This document shows positions 18,138 to 25,849 of a DNA stretch of 64,000 bases, piece after piece. Origin of the DNA: CAYMAZ01 sp964526285 (GTDB taxonomy: Bacteria > Bacteroidota > Bacteroidia > Bacteroidales > DTU049); the NCBI GenBank assembly GCA_964526285.1, contig CAZGIW010000001.1, positions 62,001 to 126,000 of the forward strand, read 5' to 3'. Each line of letters begins with the position of its first letter. Position 1 is the stretch's first letter. A program made the position numbers and the translations under genes. A model generated the notes under the pieces. It was not told the origin of the DNA and did no database searches. It was given only the letters and a program-made list of their open reading frames with translations.

Positions 18138-18758
18138 TTGAAGTCTAAACAAAAATTTTATGTCGTATGGGAGGGTCGAACTCCCGGATTGTTCCATAGC
18201 TGGGAAGAATGCAGAAAATCAGTTGAAGGCTTTAAAGATGCAAAATATAAATCATTTGAAACAGAACAACAGGCCAGCAAAGCCATGACAGAGAGCTATA
18301 TAAAACATATAGTAAAAACCAAAAAACCAGCGAAGAGAATATTAACAGGGGAGGGGGGGGCCATTGAAAGAAGCATTTGTGTTGATGCAGCTTGTTCTGT
18401 GCAAAAACAAATCATGGAATACAGAGGTGTTTTTTGTAAAACAGAAAAAATATTATTTCACAAAGGTCCTTTTCAGGGAGGATCAAATAATATTGGTGAA
18501 TTTCTGGCAATTGTACATGCACTCTCATATCTGAAAAAAAACAAAATCAATTATCCTGTTTATACAGATTCAGTGACTGCAATGAGCTGGGTTAATAAAA
18601 AACAGATAAATACCAAAATTGAAACAGGAGAATCGGTTCAAATTTTAATAGACAAAGCCCTGGAGTGGTTGCATAAAAACAACATCACTCAATATACAAT
18701 ATTGAAGTGGAATACAGAGCAATGGGGAGAAATCCCAGCTGATTTCGGAAGAAAATAG
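18138..18758 (+). CDS. rnhA: Ribonuclease H with N-terminal viroplasmin-like domain
   Basis: This 206-residue protein has the two-domain layout of RNase H1: a caulimovirus viroplasmin-like RNA:DNA hybrid-binding domain (FYVVWEGRTPGLFHSWEECRK, residues 5-50) and an RNase H catalytic domain from about residue 80. Likely metal-binding acidic residues are Asp in ICVDAAC, Glu in NNIGEFLA and Asp in YTDSVTA. RNase H removes RNA from R-loops and replication primers. No ATG is available in frame; the upstream stop is at 18114 and the first plausible start is TTG at 18138. The linker between the two domains is encoded across a run of eight G (18353-18360), very unusual in this AT-rich DNA and a possible slippage site. 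Confidence 0.87.
   Translation: MKSKQKFYVVWEGRTPGLFHSWEECRKSVEGFKDAKYKSFETEQQASKAMTESYIKHIVKTKKPAKRILTGEGGAIERSICVDAACSVQKQIMEYRGVFCKTEKILFHKGPFQGGSNNIGEFLAIVHALSYLKKNKINYPVYTDSVTAMSWVNKKQINTKIETGESVQILIDKALEWLHKNNITQYTILKWNTEQWGEIPADFGRK
18353..18360 (+). repeat. G8 homopolymer in the RNase H inter-domain linker
   Basis: Eight consecutive G follow GGGA, making GGGAGGGGGGGG. It falls in codons for the linker between the hybrid-binding and catalytic domains. A one-base change would shift the frame and separate the domains. Confidence 0.9.
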
Positions 18759-18764
18759 AAAAAT

Positions 18765-19061
18765 CTACTTAGAGCACTTATCCAAACATTCTTTAATAAT
18801 ATTAATGATGTTTGGTCTTAGCATGTAAAAAGTATTTTTTCCAGCTCTTTTTGCTTCAAGAACGCCCTTGCTTTTCAAAATATTCAAATGGTGAGAAGCA
18901 GCAGCCTGTTCTATCTCAAGACGATTGTAAATCTGAGTAACATTGAGTTGCTTTTCTTTTTCAAGCATTTGAATAATTGCTATTCTCATTGGATGAGAAA
19001 TTGCCCTGAATTTACTGGCGGCTTCTTCCAATTTTCTTGGATCCAGAACGTATTTTGCCAT
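18765..19061 (-). CDS. ArsR-family transcriptional regulator
   Basis: A 98-residue winged-helix protein of the ArsR/SmtB type. It shows the family helix FRAISHPMRIAIIQML, the recognition region VTQIYNRLEIEQAAASHHLNILKSKGVLEAKRAGKNTFYML, and a C-terminal dimerisation helix. The classic metal-binding ELCVCDL motif of ArsR is absent, and the only cysteines are at the extreme C-terminus (ECLDKCSK), so it may sense something other than As or Cd, or no metal at all. Its stop faces that of the RNase H gene with a 6-base gap. It stands alone, and its target is not apparent from context. Confidence 0.87.
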   Translation of the reverse strand: MAKYVLDPRKLEEAASKFRAISHPMRIAIIQMLEKEKQLNVTQIYNRLEIEQAAASHHLNILKSKGVLEAKRAGKNTFYMLRPNIINIIKECLDKCSK

Positions 19062-19087
19062 AGTGTTTATAATTTTAATATCCCATG

Positions 19088-19095
19088 CAAAGATA
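19088..19095 (-). promoter_or_regulatory. -7 element of ArsR-family gene
   Basis: The minus strand reads TATCTTTG followed by C, 26 bases before the ATG. A TTG at 19114-19116 lies 18 bases upstream and can serve as the -33 element. Confidence 0.6.
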
Positions 19096-19136
19096 TTAAT
19101 AAATGGACAAAAACAATATTTTTTTGAATTTATTTT

Positions 19137-19670
19137 CTAAAATTCAAACATTGAGTGTAGAGGAGCAAGAGAGGAAAGCTTAGGTGCTGCTTGTAAAAAG
19201 CCCAATTGACACAGAAAAGAAAAGTGTACTTCTTTTACGGAAAACATAGAAACAAGATCATAACTTGCTGTTGCAGTACCCCCTGTGGCCAAAAGATCAT
19301 CATGAATTAGTACAATATCGTCATTATTAAAAGCATCTTTATGTACTTCTAGCTTGTCCGTTCCGTATTCAAGCTCATATTCTACAGAATAGGTGTCAGA
19401 AGGAAGTTTTCCTGGTTTGCGAATGGGAACAAAACCAGCATTCAGACGATAAGCAAGCGCTCCACCAATAATAAAACCCCGTGATTCAATGCAGGCAACC
19501 TTAGTAATTCCTGCATTTTTATAAAGTTCGTAAAAGTAATCTACAATAAAAGCAAAAAGATCTGGTTGTTTTAATGCAGTTGTGATGTCTTTGAACAGAA
19601 TTCCCTCTTTAGGAAAATCAGGCACATCGCGTATTGCTGCTTTTACTTGTTCAATTGTTACAGTTTTCAT
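19137..19670 (-). CDS. apt: Adenine phosphoribosyltransferase
   Basis: Apt salvages adenine to AMP using PRPP. Starting at the ATG at 19668-19670 gives 177 residues, the normal length; an in-frame start 13 codons upstream would precede the promoter and adds non-homologous residues. Diagnostic segments are IRDVPDFPKEGILFKDITT near residue 12, CIESRGFIIGGALAYRL, PIRKPGKLPSDTYSVEYELEYG, and the PRPP-binding loop VLIHDDLLATGGTATA. It shares a very short divergent promoter region with the amidohydrolase gene, an arrangement that fits a common role in purine salvage, although this is inference. Confidence 0.95.
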   Translation of the reverse strand: MKTVTIEQVKAAIRDVPDFPKEGILFKDITTALKQPDLFAFIVDYFYELYKNAGITKVACIESRGFIIGGALAYRLNAGFVPIRKPGKLPSDTYSVEYELEYGTDKLEVHKDAFNNDDIVLIHDDLLATGGTATASYDLVSMFSVKEVHFSFLCQLGFLQAAPKLSSLAPLHSMFEF

Positions 19671-19682
19671 TGTTTTTAATTT

Positions 19683-19699
19683 CAAAGATATTAATTTTG
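19683..19699. promoter_or_regulatory. Back-to-back divergent -7 elements (apt / amidohydrolase)
   Basis: On the minus strand TATCTTTG (19683-19690) serves apt; on the plus strand TAATTTTG (19692-19699) serves the amidohydrolase. Only one base separates the two boxes, so the two polymerases cannot bind at the same time. Confidence 0.6.
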
Positions 19700-19718
19700 T
19701 CAATATCAAATAAAGAAA

Positions 19719-20879
19719 ATGAAAATCACAGCCGATTATATTTTTTTGTCAGAAGGCAAACTTGTTTCTGATATTTGTATAGATGTTGGGGATAATGGTA
19801 TTATCAAAGAAGTAACAACTATTGCCGGTGAAGAAACAGATATTGTTAGATATAAAGGAATACTGGTTCCCGGGTTATTCAATTGTCATGCCCATATGGA
19901 GCTTGCGGGTCATCATTTTGAAAATACTGAAGGTGTTGAAAACTTTTTGCTACAAATGAAAAAAGCATACAATTCAGGTTTGTTTTCAAAAAATACAAAG
20001 CAAATTAAAACACAGCAGGATGATTTTTATAAACAAGGGATAAATTTTGTTGCAGATATTTGTAATACCGAAAATTCAATTGAAAGTAAAAAGAATTCAA
20101 AAATCACGTTTTATAATTTCATTGAAGTATTCGAAAGTTATTTTGATAAAACAGATGAGAAATTTAAGAACCAATTAAAAATTCAACAGATTTTTCAAAA
20201 CAATGGATTGTTATCGTCTCTTGCACCTCATGCCATGTATTCTTTATCTGAAAAAATGTTAGAAATATTTAGTAAATATAATACAGATAATAAATGTATT
20301 AGCACAATTCACTTTAAGGAATGCTCTAAAGAGAATGATCTTTTGAAGTTGCAACAAAAACTCTATAATACTCTAACCAGCAATGAAATAACATTTAAGA
20401 CGAAGTTTTATAGAGAAAAAAATACTGAAGAGGTTTTTAAAGCATTATTTCACATTGATCAAGCCATATTACTTGTACACTCAATTTATATGAACAAAAA
20501 TGAGTGTGATTTTATAAGGGAACACTACAAAAATTCAGCTATTTGCATATGTCCGTCTTCCAATTTAAAACTTGAGGGAAAAATGGCAAAAAATGAAATT
20601 ATTGAAAAATATTCAAAAAAAGTTTTTTTGGGAACAGACGGAGAGGTTTCAAATAAAAAAATGCAAATACTTTATGAAATGTTTTTATTTCAAAATTATT
20701 ACAATCAAAGCATAGAAGAAATTTTATCAATGGTAACAAATTTTCCAGCTGAATTTTTTCAACAGAAAAAAATGGGAAAAATAAAACCCGGATATAAACC
20801 GGGTATATGCCTAATTAAAAATTTTAATAAGAGAAAAATGATGTTGACAAAAGAATCAGAATCTGAAAGAATATTTTAG
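19719..20879 (+). CDS. Amidohydrolase-family deaminase
   Basis: A 386-residue cytosolic metal-dependent hydrolase of the subtype that includes S-adenosylhomocysteine/methylthioadenosine and aminodeoxyfutalosine deaminases. Visible metal and catalytic positions are HxH in FNCHAHMEL (about residue 60), His and Glu in TIHFKEC, His in LLVHSIYMN, and Asp in FLGTDGEVSNK. The last motif is usually GTDSxxSN; Gly replaces Ser here. A nucleoside or purine substrate is plausible because apt is divergent from it, but I cannot name the substrate. It converges with the DUF4468 gene, the two ends separated by 2 bases. A very short promoter leader is expected. Confidence 0.75.
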   Translation: MKITADYIFLSEGKLVSDICIDVGDNGIIKEVTTIAGEETDIVRYKGILVPGLFNCHAHMELAGHHFENTEGVENFLLQMKKAYNSGLFSKNTKQIKTQQDDFYKQGINFVADICNTENSIESKKNSKITFYNFIEVFESYFDKTDEKFKNQLKIQQIFQNNGLLSSLAPHAMYSLSEKMLEIFSKYNTDNKCISTIHFKECSKENDLLKLQQKLYNTLTSNEITFKTKFYREKNTEEVFKALFHIDQAILLVHSIYMNKNECDFIREHYKNSAICICPSSNLKLEGKMAKNEIIEKYSKKVFLGTDGEVSNKKMQILYEMFLFQNYYNQSIEEILSMVTNFPAEFFQQKKMGKIKPGYKPGICLIKNFNKRKMMLTKESESERIF

Positions 20880-20881
20880 GA

Positions 20882-21418
20882 TTACCACACATCCTCTTTC
20901 ACAACTTTTTCTTTCATCTCAGTTTTTAATCTTTCAATAATGTCTTTTACTGTTTTTTCCACCTGCACAAGATAGTCTTCATATTTGGGATGGTAGGTGG
21001 GATCGGTTTTGTCAAGCCATCTTTCAAGTGGATATTTCGATTGTGCTTTCATTGTAAATTCAGAAAAGGTATATCTGAACCTGTTTTCTCTGAACTCCAG
21101 CCTTAAAACATAATTAACAACGGTGTTGGAAGCAATTTCACTGCCATCTTCCTGTTTGTCAAAAAGTCTGATTCGATGCTGAATAACAATACGACCCCCT
21201 TCAGGATCTCTCACTTTTGTTACTTCCTGTGAGTTTTTATACTCGGTATTAATCCATTCAATACACCTGTTATAAAGAACGATGGGTTCTCCATTTTCAT
21301 TGACAACCTCCTGCCAGGTGATTAATTTTGTATCTTCGTCAACAGGAATATTTGCAATTTGTGCAAATATAAAACAAGAAGAAAAGATGAAGAGTAGAGA
21401 AAAAATTAGTGATTTCAT
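20882..21418 (-). CDS. DUF4468-domain exported protein
   Basis: A 178-residue protein with a signal peptide (SLLFIFSSCFIFAQ) and then the DUF4468 pattern: IPVDEDTKLITWQEVVNENG, LYNRCIEWINTEYKNSQEV, RDPEGGRIVIQHRIRL, VNYVLRLEFRENRFRYTFSEF. DUF4468 has a TBP-like fold and is common in Bacteroidota, with unknown function. A cysteine within the signal (SSCFIF) lies too early and is followed by more hydrophobic residues, so lipidation is uncertain. A Lys/Glu-rich helix closes the protein. Confidence 0.8.
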   Translation of the reverse strand: MKSLIFSLLFIFSSCFIFAQIANIPVDEDTKLITWQEVVNENGEPIVLYNRCIEWINTEYKNSQEVTKVRDPEGGRIVIQHRIRLFDKQEDGSEIASNTVVNYVLRLEFRENRFRYTFSEFTMKAQSKYPLERWLDKTDPTYHPKYEDYLVQVEKTVKDIIERLKTEMKEKVVKEDVW

Positions 21419-21468
21419 AATTTGTAATTTTAAATTACGTTGTTAACAAAACATATGCCATGTGAATG

Positions 21469-21476
21469 CAAATATA
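21469..21476 (-). promoter_or_regulatory. -7 element of DUF4468 gene
   Basis: The minus strand reads TATATTTG followed by C, about 50 bases upstream of the ATG at 21418. Confidence 0.5.
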
Positions 21477-21543
21477 TGAAAATTTTTAAAAAAGGTATCA
21501 TATAGTGATTGTTTGAAATTTTTTTTGTAATTTCGTTTGTTTA

Positions 21544-21551
21544 TATTTTTG
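21544..21551 (+). promoter_or_regulatory. -7 element of DUF4175 gene, decides the start
   Basis: TATTTTTG lies 5 bases before the ATG at 21557 and downstream of a possible in-frame TTG at 21509. The transcript is therefore nearly leaderless and the ATG at 21557 is the real start. Confidence 0.55.
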
Positions 21552-21556
21552 AAAAG

Positions 21557-24500
21557 ATGCAAAACATACTCTCACAATTAAATTTGTTTATTAGAAAATA
21601 TCATTTTTCGTTATTTATAAAAAATGTATTTTTCTTTTTTACATTTATTGGCCTTCTTGTTGCATTTTTTGCCTTTGTTGAATATTCACTATGGCTTGAC
21701 TCTTTATACAGAAGAATAATTTTTGGTCTTTTGGTTTTCTTCGTTTTTTGTTCAGGAATTTGGTATTTTTTATTACCGTTCCTGCGATTTTCGAGATTTA
21801 GAAAAACGATTGATAAATACAAGGCAGCAGATATCATCGGAAATTTTTTCCCGGATATCAGTGATAGATTTAGAAATTTATTAGAATTGAATGAATTACA
21901 GAATGTTTCACGTGAAAACATTCAACTTTTGAATGCCGCGATAACTCAAAAATCTTCACAACTTGGTGTTTTTCATTTTCAAAAAGCCCTGAATTTAAAC
22001 TCTCTGAAACGATCAGTTCTATTCTTTATTCCAATCATTTTAGGAATTCTTTTAATGGCATTTGTAAATCCAAATCTAATTTCACAGCCACTTGAACGAA
22101 TTGTAAAATTTAATACTGAATTTGAAAAACCAGCTCCATTTCAATTTGTTTTGATTAATGAGGAATTAACAGGTGTACAGGGAAATTCCGAGATTTTAAT
22201 GCTTAAGATTGAGGGAAACATAGTCCCTGCCCAGGCTGAAATTTTTCTAAATGGAAATGAATATCCAATGCAAAAGACCAATCATAACACTTTTCAATTT
22301 ACTATACAACAGCTGCAGGAAGATTTTTCATTTTATTTTAAAGCAAATGATTTTAAGTCCCGTTCTTATAAATATAATGTAGTTGTTAAGCCTACAGTTC
22401 TCAACTTTACAACCGAAATTATCTATCCCTCATACACAGGAATACAAAACGAAATTAAGAAGAATTCAACGGATTATCTGGTCCCTCAGGGAAGCAAACT
22501 CAAGTTCCAGTTTAAAGGAAAGGATGTGGATTTCATGATTGCCAATATGAATGAAGAAACAAAGCAAATTCCAATGTTAACCAAAGGAGCAAATGCATTT
22601 GTGTTTCTACATGTTTGCCAAAGCAGTAGTAACATCATTTTTACTGCAAATAATAAAAAAGTTCAATTTTCTGATACTATTCAGATGTTTTTTGATGTGA
22701 TTCCTGATATGTATCCAGCAATAAATATTCAGGAAGCAAAAGATTCGGCTTTTTTTAATATAATTTATTTTCAAGGGGAAATTTCTGATGATTATGGGTT
22801 TACAAACCTGAAGTTTCATGTTAAACCAAAGGACCAAAAGGACTTTACAGAGATGAGTATACCGTTTACCCAACAAATTCAAGAACAAAAGTTCTTCTAT
22901 ATGTTTGATTTTTCTCAATTTGACAATTGGAGAGAATCAGAAATTGAATACTATTTTTCTGTCACAGACAACGACGCAGTAAATGGAAGAAAAACAGCAA
23001 AATCAGGAACAAGAATTTTTAAAATGCCAGATATTGAACAGTTACAGGACCTTTATAATCAACAAAACACAAATGTGTTTTCTGATATGCATACTGCAAT
23101 TGAAGAAGCCAAAAACTTACAAACTGAAATTGATGCCTTACGAATGGACTTGATAAACAAGAAGAACTTAAACTGGGAAGACAAGAACAGAGTAGAACAA
23201 TTGTTTCAAAAGCAACAACAGCTTGAGAATCTAATAGATCAATTAATTAATCAAAATGAAGATAAAAATATTCTTGAAGAGTTGATGAAAGACATTCCTG
23301 AAGATTTATTGGAAAAACAAAGACAGTTGGAGGAATTATTCAACGAATTGTTTGATGATGAAATGAAGGAAATGATGAAGCAATTGCAAGAATTGATGCA
23401 GGAACTGAATAAGGACAAAATAATGGAACAACTGCAGGAAATGCAATTGAGAAATGAAGACATTGAAAAGTCTCTCGATGCAACCATGGAGTTGTATAAA
23501 CAACTTGAATTTGAAAAGCAAATGAATGAAATGCTCATTGATTTGGAAGATTTAAGAGAAAAATTGCAACAACTCAATGAGGAAACAGAAAATAAATCAA
23601 AGCCAAATGACCAGTTGTCAAAAGAGCAGGAGCAAATCAATCAGGAGTTTGAAAAAATTAGAGAAGAAATTGAAGACCTGCAGCAGATGAATGAAGAGCT
23701 TGTAGATCCCATGGATTTTCCCAACATGGAAGAACTTATGGATGAAATTTCAGAAGATCTGCAGGAAGCCAAAGATAACCTGACAAAGAACAAAAATTCA
23801 AATGCTGGAAAAAACCAGAAAAAGGGATCTGAAAATATGCAGAAGATGCAAGAGATGATGGAAATGGCAATGGAAGGACAAGCAAATGAAAGTTTGGCAG
23901 AAGATATTGAAAATCTCAAACGCATTCTGAAAAACTTGCTTCATGTATCTTTTTCTCAGGAATCAACCATGAATATTGGAAAAAAACTAGTTTCTAGAGA
24001 TCCGATTTTTAACCAATATGTGGTAAATCAAAAAAAACTGATGGGTAGATTTAAGGTAGTAGAAGATTCTTTGCTGGCATTGGGAAAAAGACAAATCATG
24101 GTGCAGCAAATAATTCAAAATGACCTGAAAACAATTAGAGAAAATGCAGCAAAGATAGACACGTATATTAGCTATGGACATCTTGGCCCCGCAATGATGC
24201 ACCAGCAATATCTTTTACAATCTGTAAATAATCTTGCACTCCTTTTAATAGAGGTTCTTGAAAACATGAACAATATGATGCAGCAACAGGGCGGGGGAGG
24301 AGGTTCTTGTAATAATCCAAATAAGCAATGTTCCGGACAAAAGCCTGGAAAACCAAGTGCAAAAACGATGCGACAATTGCAGGAACAAATAAATCAGCAA
24401 ATGGAACAGCTTATGCAACAAATGAAAGAAGGAAAGTCAGGCCCTGGAGGCATGGGAACCAGTGAGCAGTTTGCCAAACTTGCTGCACAACAGGAAGCAT

Positions 24501-24883
24501 TGAGAAGACAACTTCAGGAATATTCTGAAATGTTAAAATCGCTGGGGGAAATGGATCAGAGTACACTTCAGGAAATTATGCGACAAATGGAAGAAACAGA
24601 AAGGGATCTTGTAAATAAAAAACTAGATATTAACACTCTTAAACGGCAGAATGACATTTTGGTAAGACTCATGGAATCTGAGAAAGCTGAGTTGGAACGG
24701 GAAAAAGATGAAAATCGTACATCAAGAACTGCAAAAGTTATTAACAAAAGTAACCCTGAGCAATTTTTTCAGTATAAAAGAGAGAAAACCACTTCTGAAG
24801 AAATTATTAAGTCCATACCCCCTATGTTCAATAGTTTCTACAGACAAAAGGTGAACAACTTTTATATTGAATTAAATAACTGA
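21557..24883 (+). CDS. DUF4175-family large membrane coiled-coil protein
   Basis: A 1108-residue protein. Two or three hydrophobic segments lie at the N-terminus (NVFFFFTFIGLLVAFFAF, IIFGLLVFFVFCSGIWYFLLP, VLFFIPIILGILLMAFV). A beta-rich extracytoplasmic region follows to about residue 500, then a very long Gln/Glu/Met/Lys-rich coiled coil from about 510 to 1050, interrupted by a glycine run near 910 (QGGGGGS). This layout matches the DUF4175 family of Bacteroidota, whose role is unknown. It heads a tight cluster: the RsbW-like ATPase begins 3 bases after its stop and ybeY overlaps that gene. The true start is the ATG at 21557, just after a -7 element. Confidence 0.8.
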   Translation: MQNILSQLNLFIRKYHFSLFIKNVFFFFTFIGLLVAFFAFVEYSLWLDSLYRRIIFGLLVFFVFCSGIWYFLLPFLRFSRFRKTIDKYKAADIIGNFFPDISDRFRNLLELNELQNVSRENIQLLNAAITQKSSQLGVFHFQKALNLNSLKRSVLFFIPIILGILLMAFVNPNLISQPLERIVKFNTEFEKPAPFQFVLINEELTGVQGNSEILMLKIEGNIVPAQAEIFLNGNEYPMQKTNHNTFQFTIQQLQEDFSFYFKANDFKSRSYKYNVVVKPTVLNFTTEIIYPSYTGIQNEIKKNSTDYLVPQGSKLKFQFKGKDVDFMIANMNEETKQIPMLTKGANAFVFLHVCQSSSNIIFTANNKKVQFSDTIQMFFDVIPDMYPAINIQEAKDSAFFNIIYFQGEISDDYGFTNLKFHVKPKDQKDFTEMSIPFTQQIQEQKFFYMFDFSQFDNWRESEIEYYFSVTDNDAVNGRKTAKSGTRIFKMPDIEQLQDLYNQQNTNVFSDMHTAIEEAKNLQTEIDALRMDLINKKNLNWEDKNRVEQLFQKQQQLENLIDQLINQNEDKNILEELMKDIPEDLLEKQRQLEELFNELFDDEMKEMMKQLQELMQELNKDKIMEQLQEMQLRNEDIEKSLDATMELYKQLEFEKQMNEMLIDLEDLREKLQQLNEETENKSKPNDQLSKEQEQINQEFEKIREEIEDLQQMNEELVDPMDFPNMEELMDEISEDLQEAKDNLTKNKNSNAGKNQKKGSENMQKMQEMMEMAMEGQANESLAEDIENLKRILKNLLHVSFSQESTMNIGKKLVSRDPIFNQYVVNQKKLMGRFKVVEDSLLALGKRQIMVQQIIQNDLKTIRENAAKIDTYISYGHLGPAMMHQQYLLQSVNNLALLLIEVLENMNNMMQQQGGGGGSCNNPNKQCSGQKPGKPSAKTMRQLQEQINQQMEQLMQQMKEGKSGPGGMGTSEQFAKLAAQQEALRRQLQEYSEMLKSLGEMDQSTLQEIMRQMEETERDLVNKKLDINTLKRQNDILVRLMESEKAELEREKDENRTSRTAKVINKSNPEQFFQYKREKTTSEEIIKSIPPMFNSFYRQKVNNFYIELNN

Positions 24884-24885
24884 AA

Positions 24886-25374
24886 ATGAGAGAAGAAGCT
24901 CAAACTCTTGTTCTTTACAGCCGTTCAAATGAATTTGCAAGGCTTGAAGAATTTATTGAAAATATCAGTGACCAGTTTAATATTGGACACACATATTTTT
25001 CAAATATCATTGTGGCCCTTACAGAACTTGTAAAGAATGCCATGCTTCATGGAAATCAGAATGATTCTCAGAAAAAGGTGTTTGTTGAATTTAAACAGGA
25101 AGAAGGAAATCTTAAATTTTCTGTCACAGATCAGGGAAGTGGTTTTGACTTTCCTATACCCCAGCCATCAGAGATGCTTACGGATCTCAACATTAAAAAT
25201 GGATTATCCATTGTTTATGCATTATCTGACGGATTAGAATTTGAAGAGAACGGAAGAAAAATCACAGTTATATTTAATATTGCAGCAGCAAATGAACTTT
25301 TGAGTAAATCACGCATTTCAGCATTGAAACAGTCAGGACAAACAAAAGAAGATAAAAAGAAAATTCATGACTGA
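24886..25374 (+). CDS. RsbW-like histidine-kinase-type ATPase (anti-sigma factor family)
   Basis: A 162-residue protein of the HATPase_c_2 / anti-sigma regulatory kinase type. It shows the N box ALTELVKNAMLHGN, the G1 box VTDQGSGFDF and a G2-like NGLSIVYALSDG. It lacks a dimerisation/histidine domain, as do RsbW and SpoIIAB, which phosphorylate an anti-anti-sigma factor. No STAS partner or sigma factor is nearby. In this cluster, between the DUF4175 protein and ybeY, its partner is unknown. It overlaps ybeY by 8 bases, so translation is coupled. Confidence 0.82.
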   Translation: MREEAQTLVLYSRSNEFARLEEFIENISDQFNIGHTYFSNIIVALTELVKNAMLHGNQNDSQKKVFVEFKQEEGNLKFSVTDQGSGFDFPIPQPSEMLTDLNIKNGLSIVYALSDGLEFEENGRKITVIFNIAAANELLSKSRISALKQSGQTKEDKKKIHD

Positions 25375-25822
25375 AGAAAAGATAAGGGAAATTTATTTTT
25401 TTGCCCAATCTGCTGAAAATAAGATAGATAAAGAAGAGGTCTGGATTAAATTCTTAAAAAACACGTTGTTAAACACTTATAATAAAGACGAATTTCTTTT
25501 GAATTTTATTTTTTTAAGCAGAGAAGAAATTGCAGAAATGAATCAAAAGTATTTGAGGCACAATTATGCAACAGATGTGATAACGTTTGATTTTTCAGAT
25601 GATTTTGGGGTTTTTGGAGGTGATGTTTTTATTTGTCCGGATGTAATTGAGCAGAATGCGCAATCCTATGGCGTGAGTTATAAAACAGAAATGTTAAGAG
25701 TTCTTTGTCATGGAATGTTGCATTTGTTGGGCTTTGATGACAAGACAGAGGAACCTGCTAAAGAAATACGAATACAGGAAGACAAGTGCATTGAAGCCTT
25801 TTTAAAGCAGGAAAATTTGTAA
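25367..25822 (+). CDS. ybeY: Endoribonuclease YbeY (rRNA maturation factor)
   Basis: YbeY is a zinc-dependent RNase needed for 16S rRNA 3' processing and ribosome quality control. The 151-residue protein has NQKYLRHNYATDVITFDFSD and the metal motif LCHGMLHLLGFDDKT. The usual third histidine of HGxLHLxGYDH is replaced by Asp-Lys, a variant that is common in Bacteroidota YbeY, so the enzyme is probably still active. It overlaps the upstream ATPase gene by 8 bases. Confidence 0.93.
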   Translation: MTEEKIREIYFFAQSAENKIDKEEVWIKFLKNTLLNTYNKDEFLLNFIFLSREEIAEMNQKYLRHNYATDVITFDFSDDFGVFGGDVFICPDVIEQNAQSYGVSYKTEMLRVLCHGMLHLLGFDDKTEEPAKEIRIQEDKCIEAFLKQENL

Positions 25823-25827
25823 CTTTG
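25820..25827 (+). promoter_or_regulatory. -7 element of mnmG
   Basis: TAACTTTG followed by C overlaps the ybeY stop codon and lies 22 bases before the mnmG ATG, giving mnmG its own promoter with a leader of about 19 bases. Confidence 0.55.
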
Positions 25828-25849
25828 CAAGACAATTATCAATTGGTTT

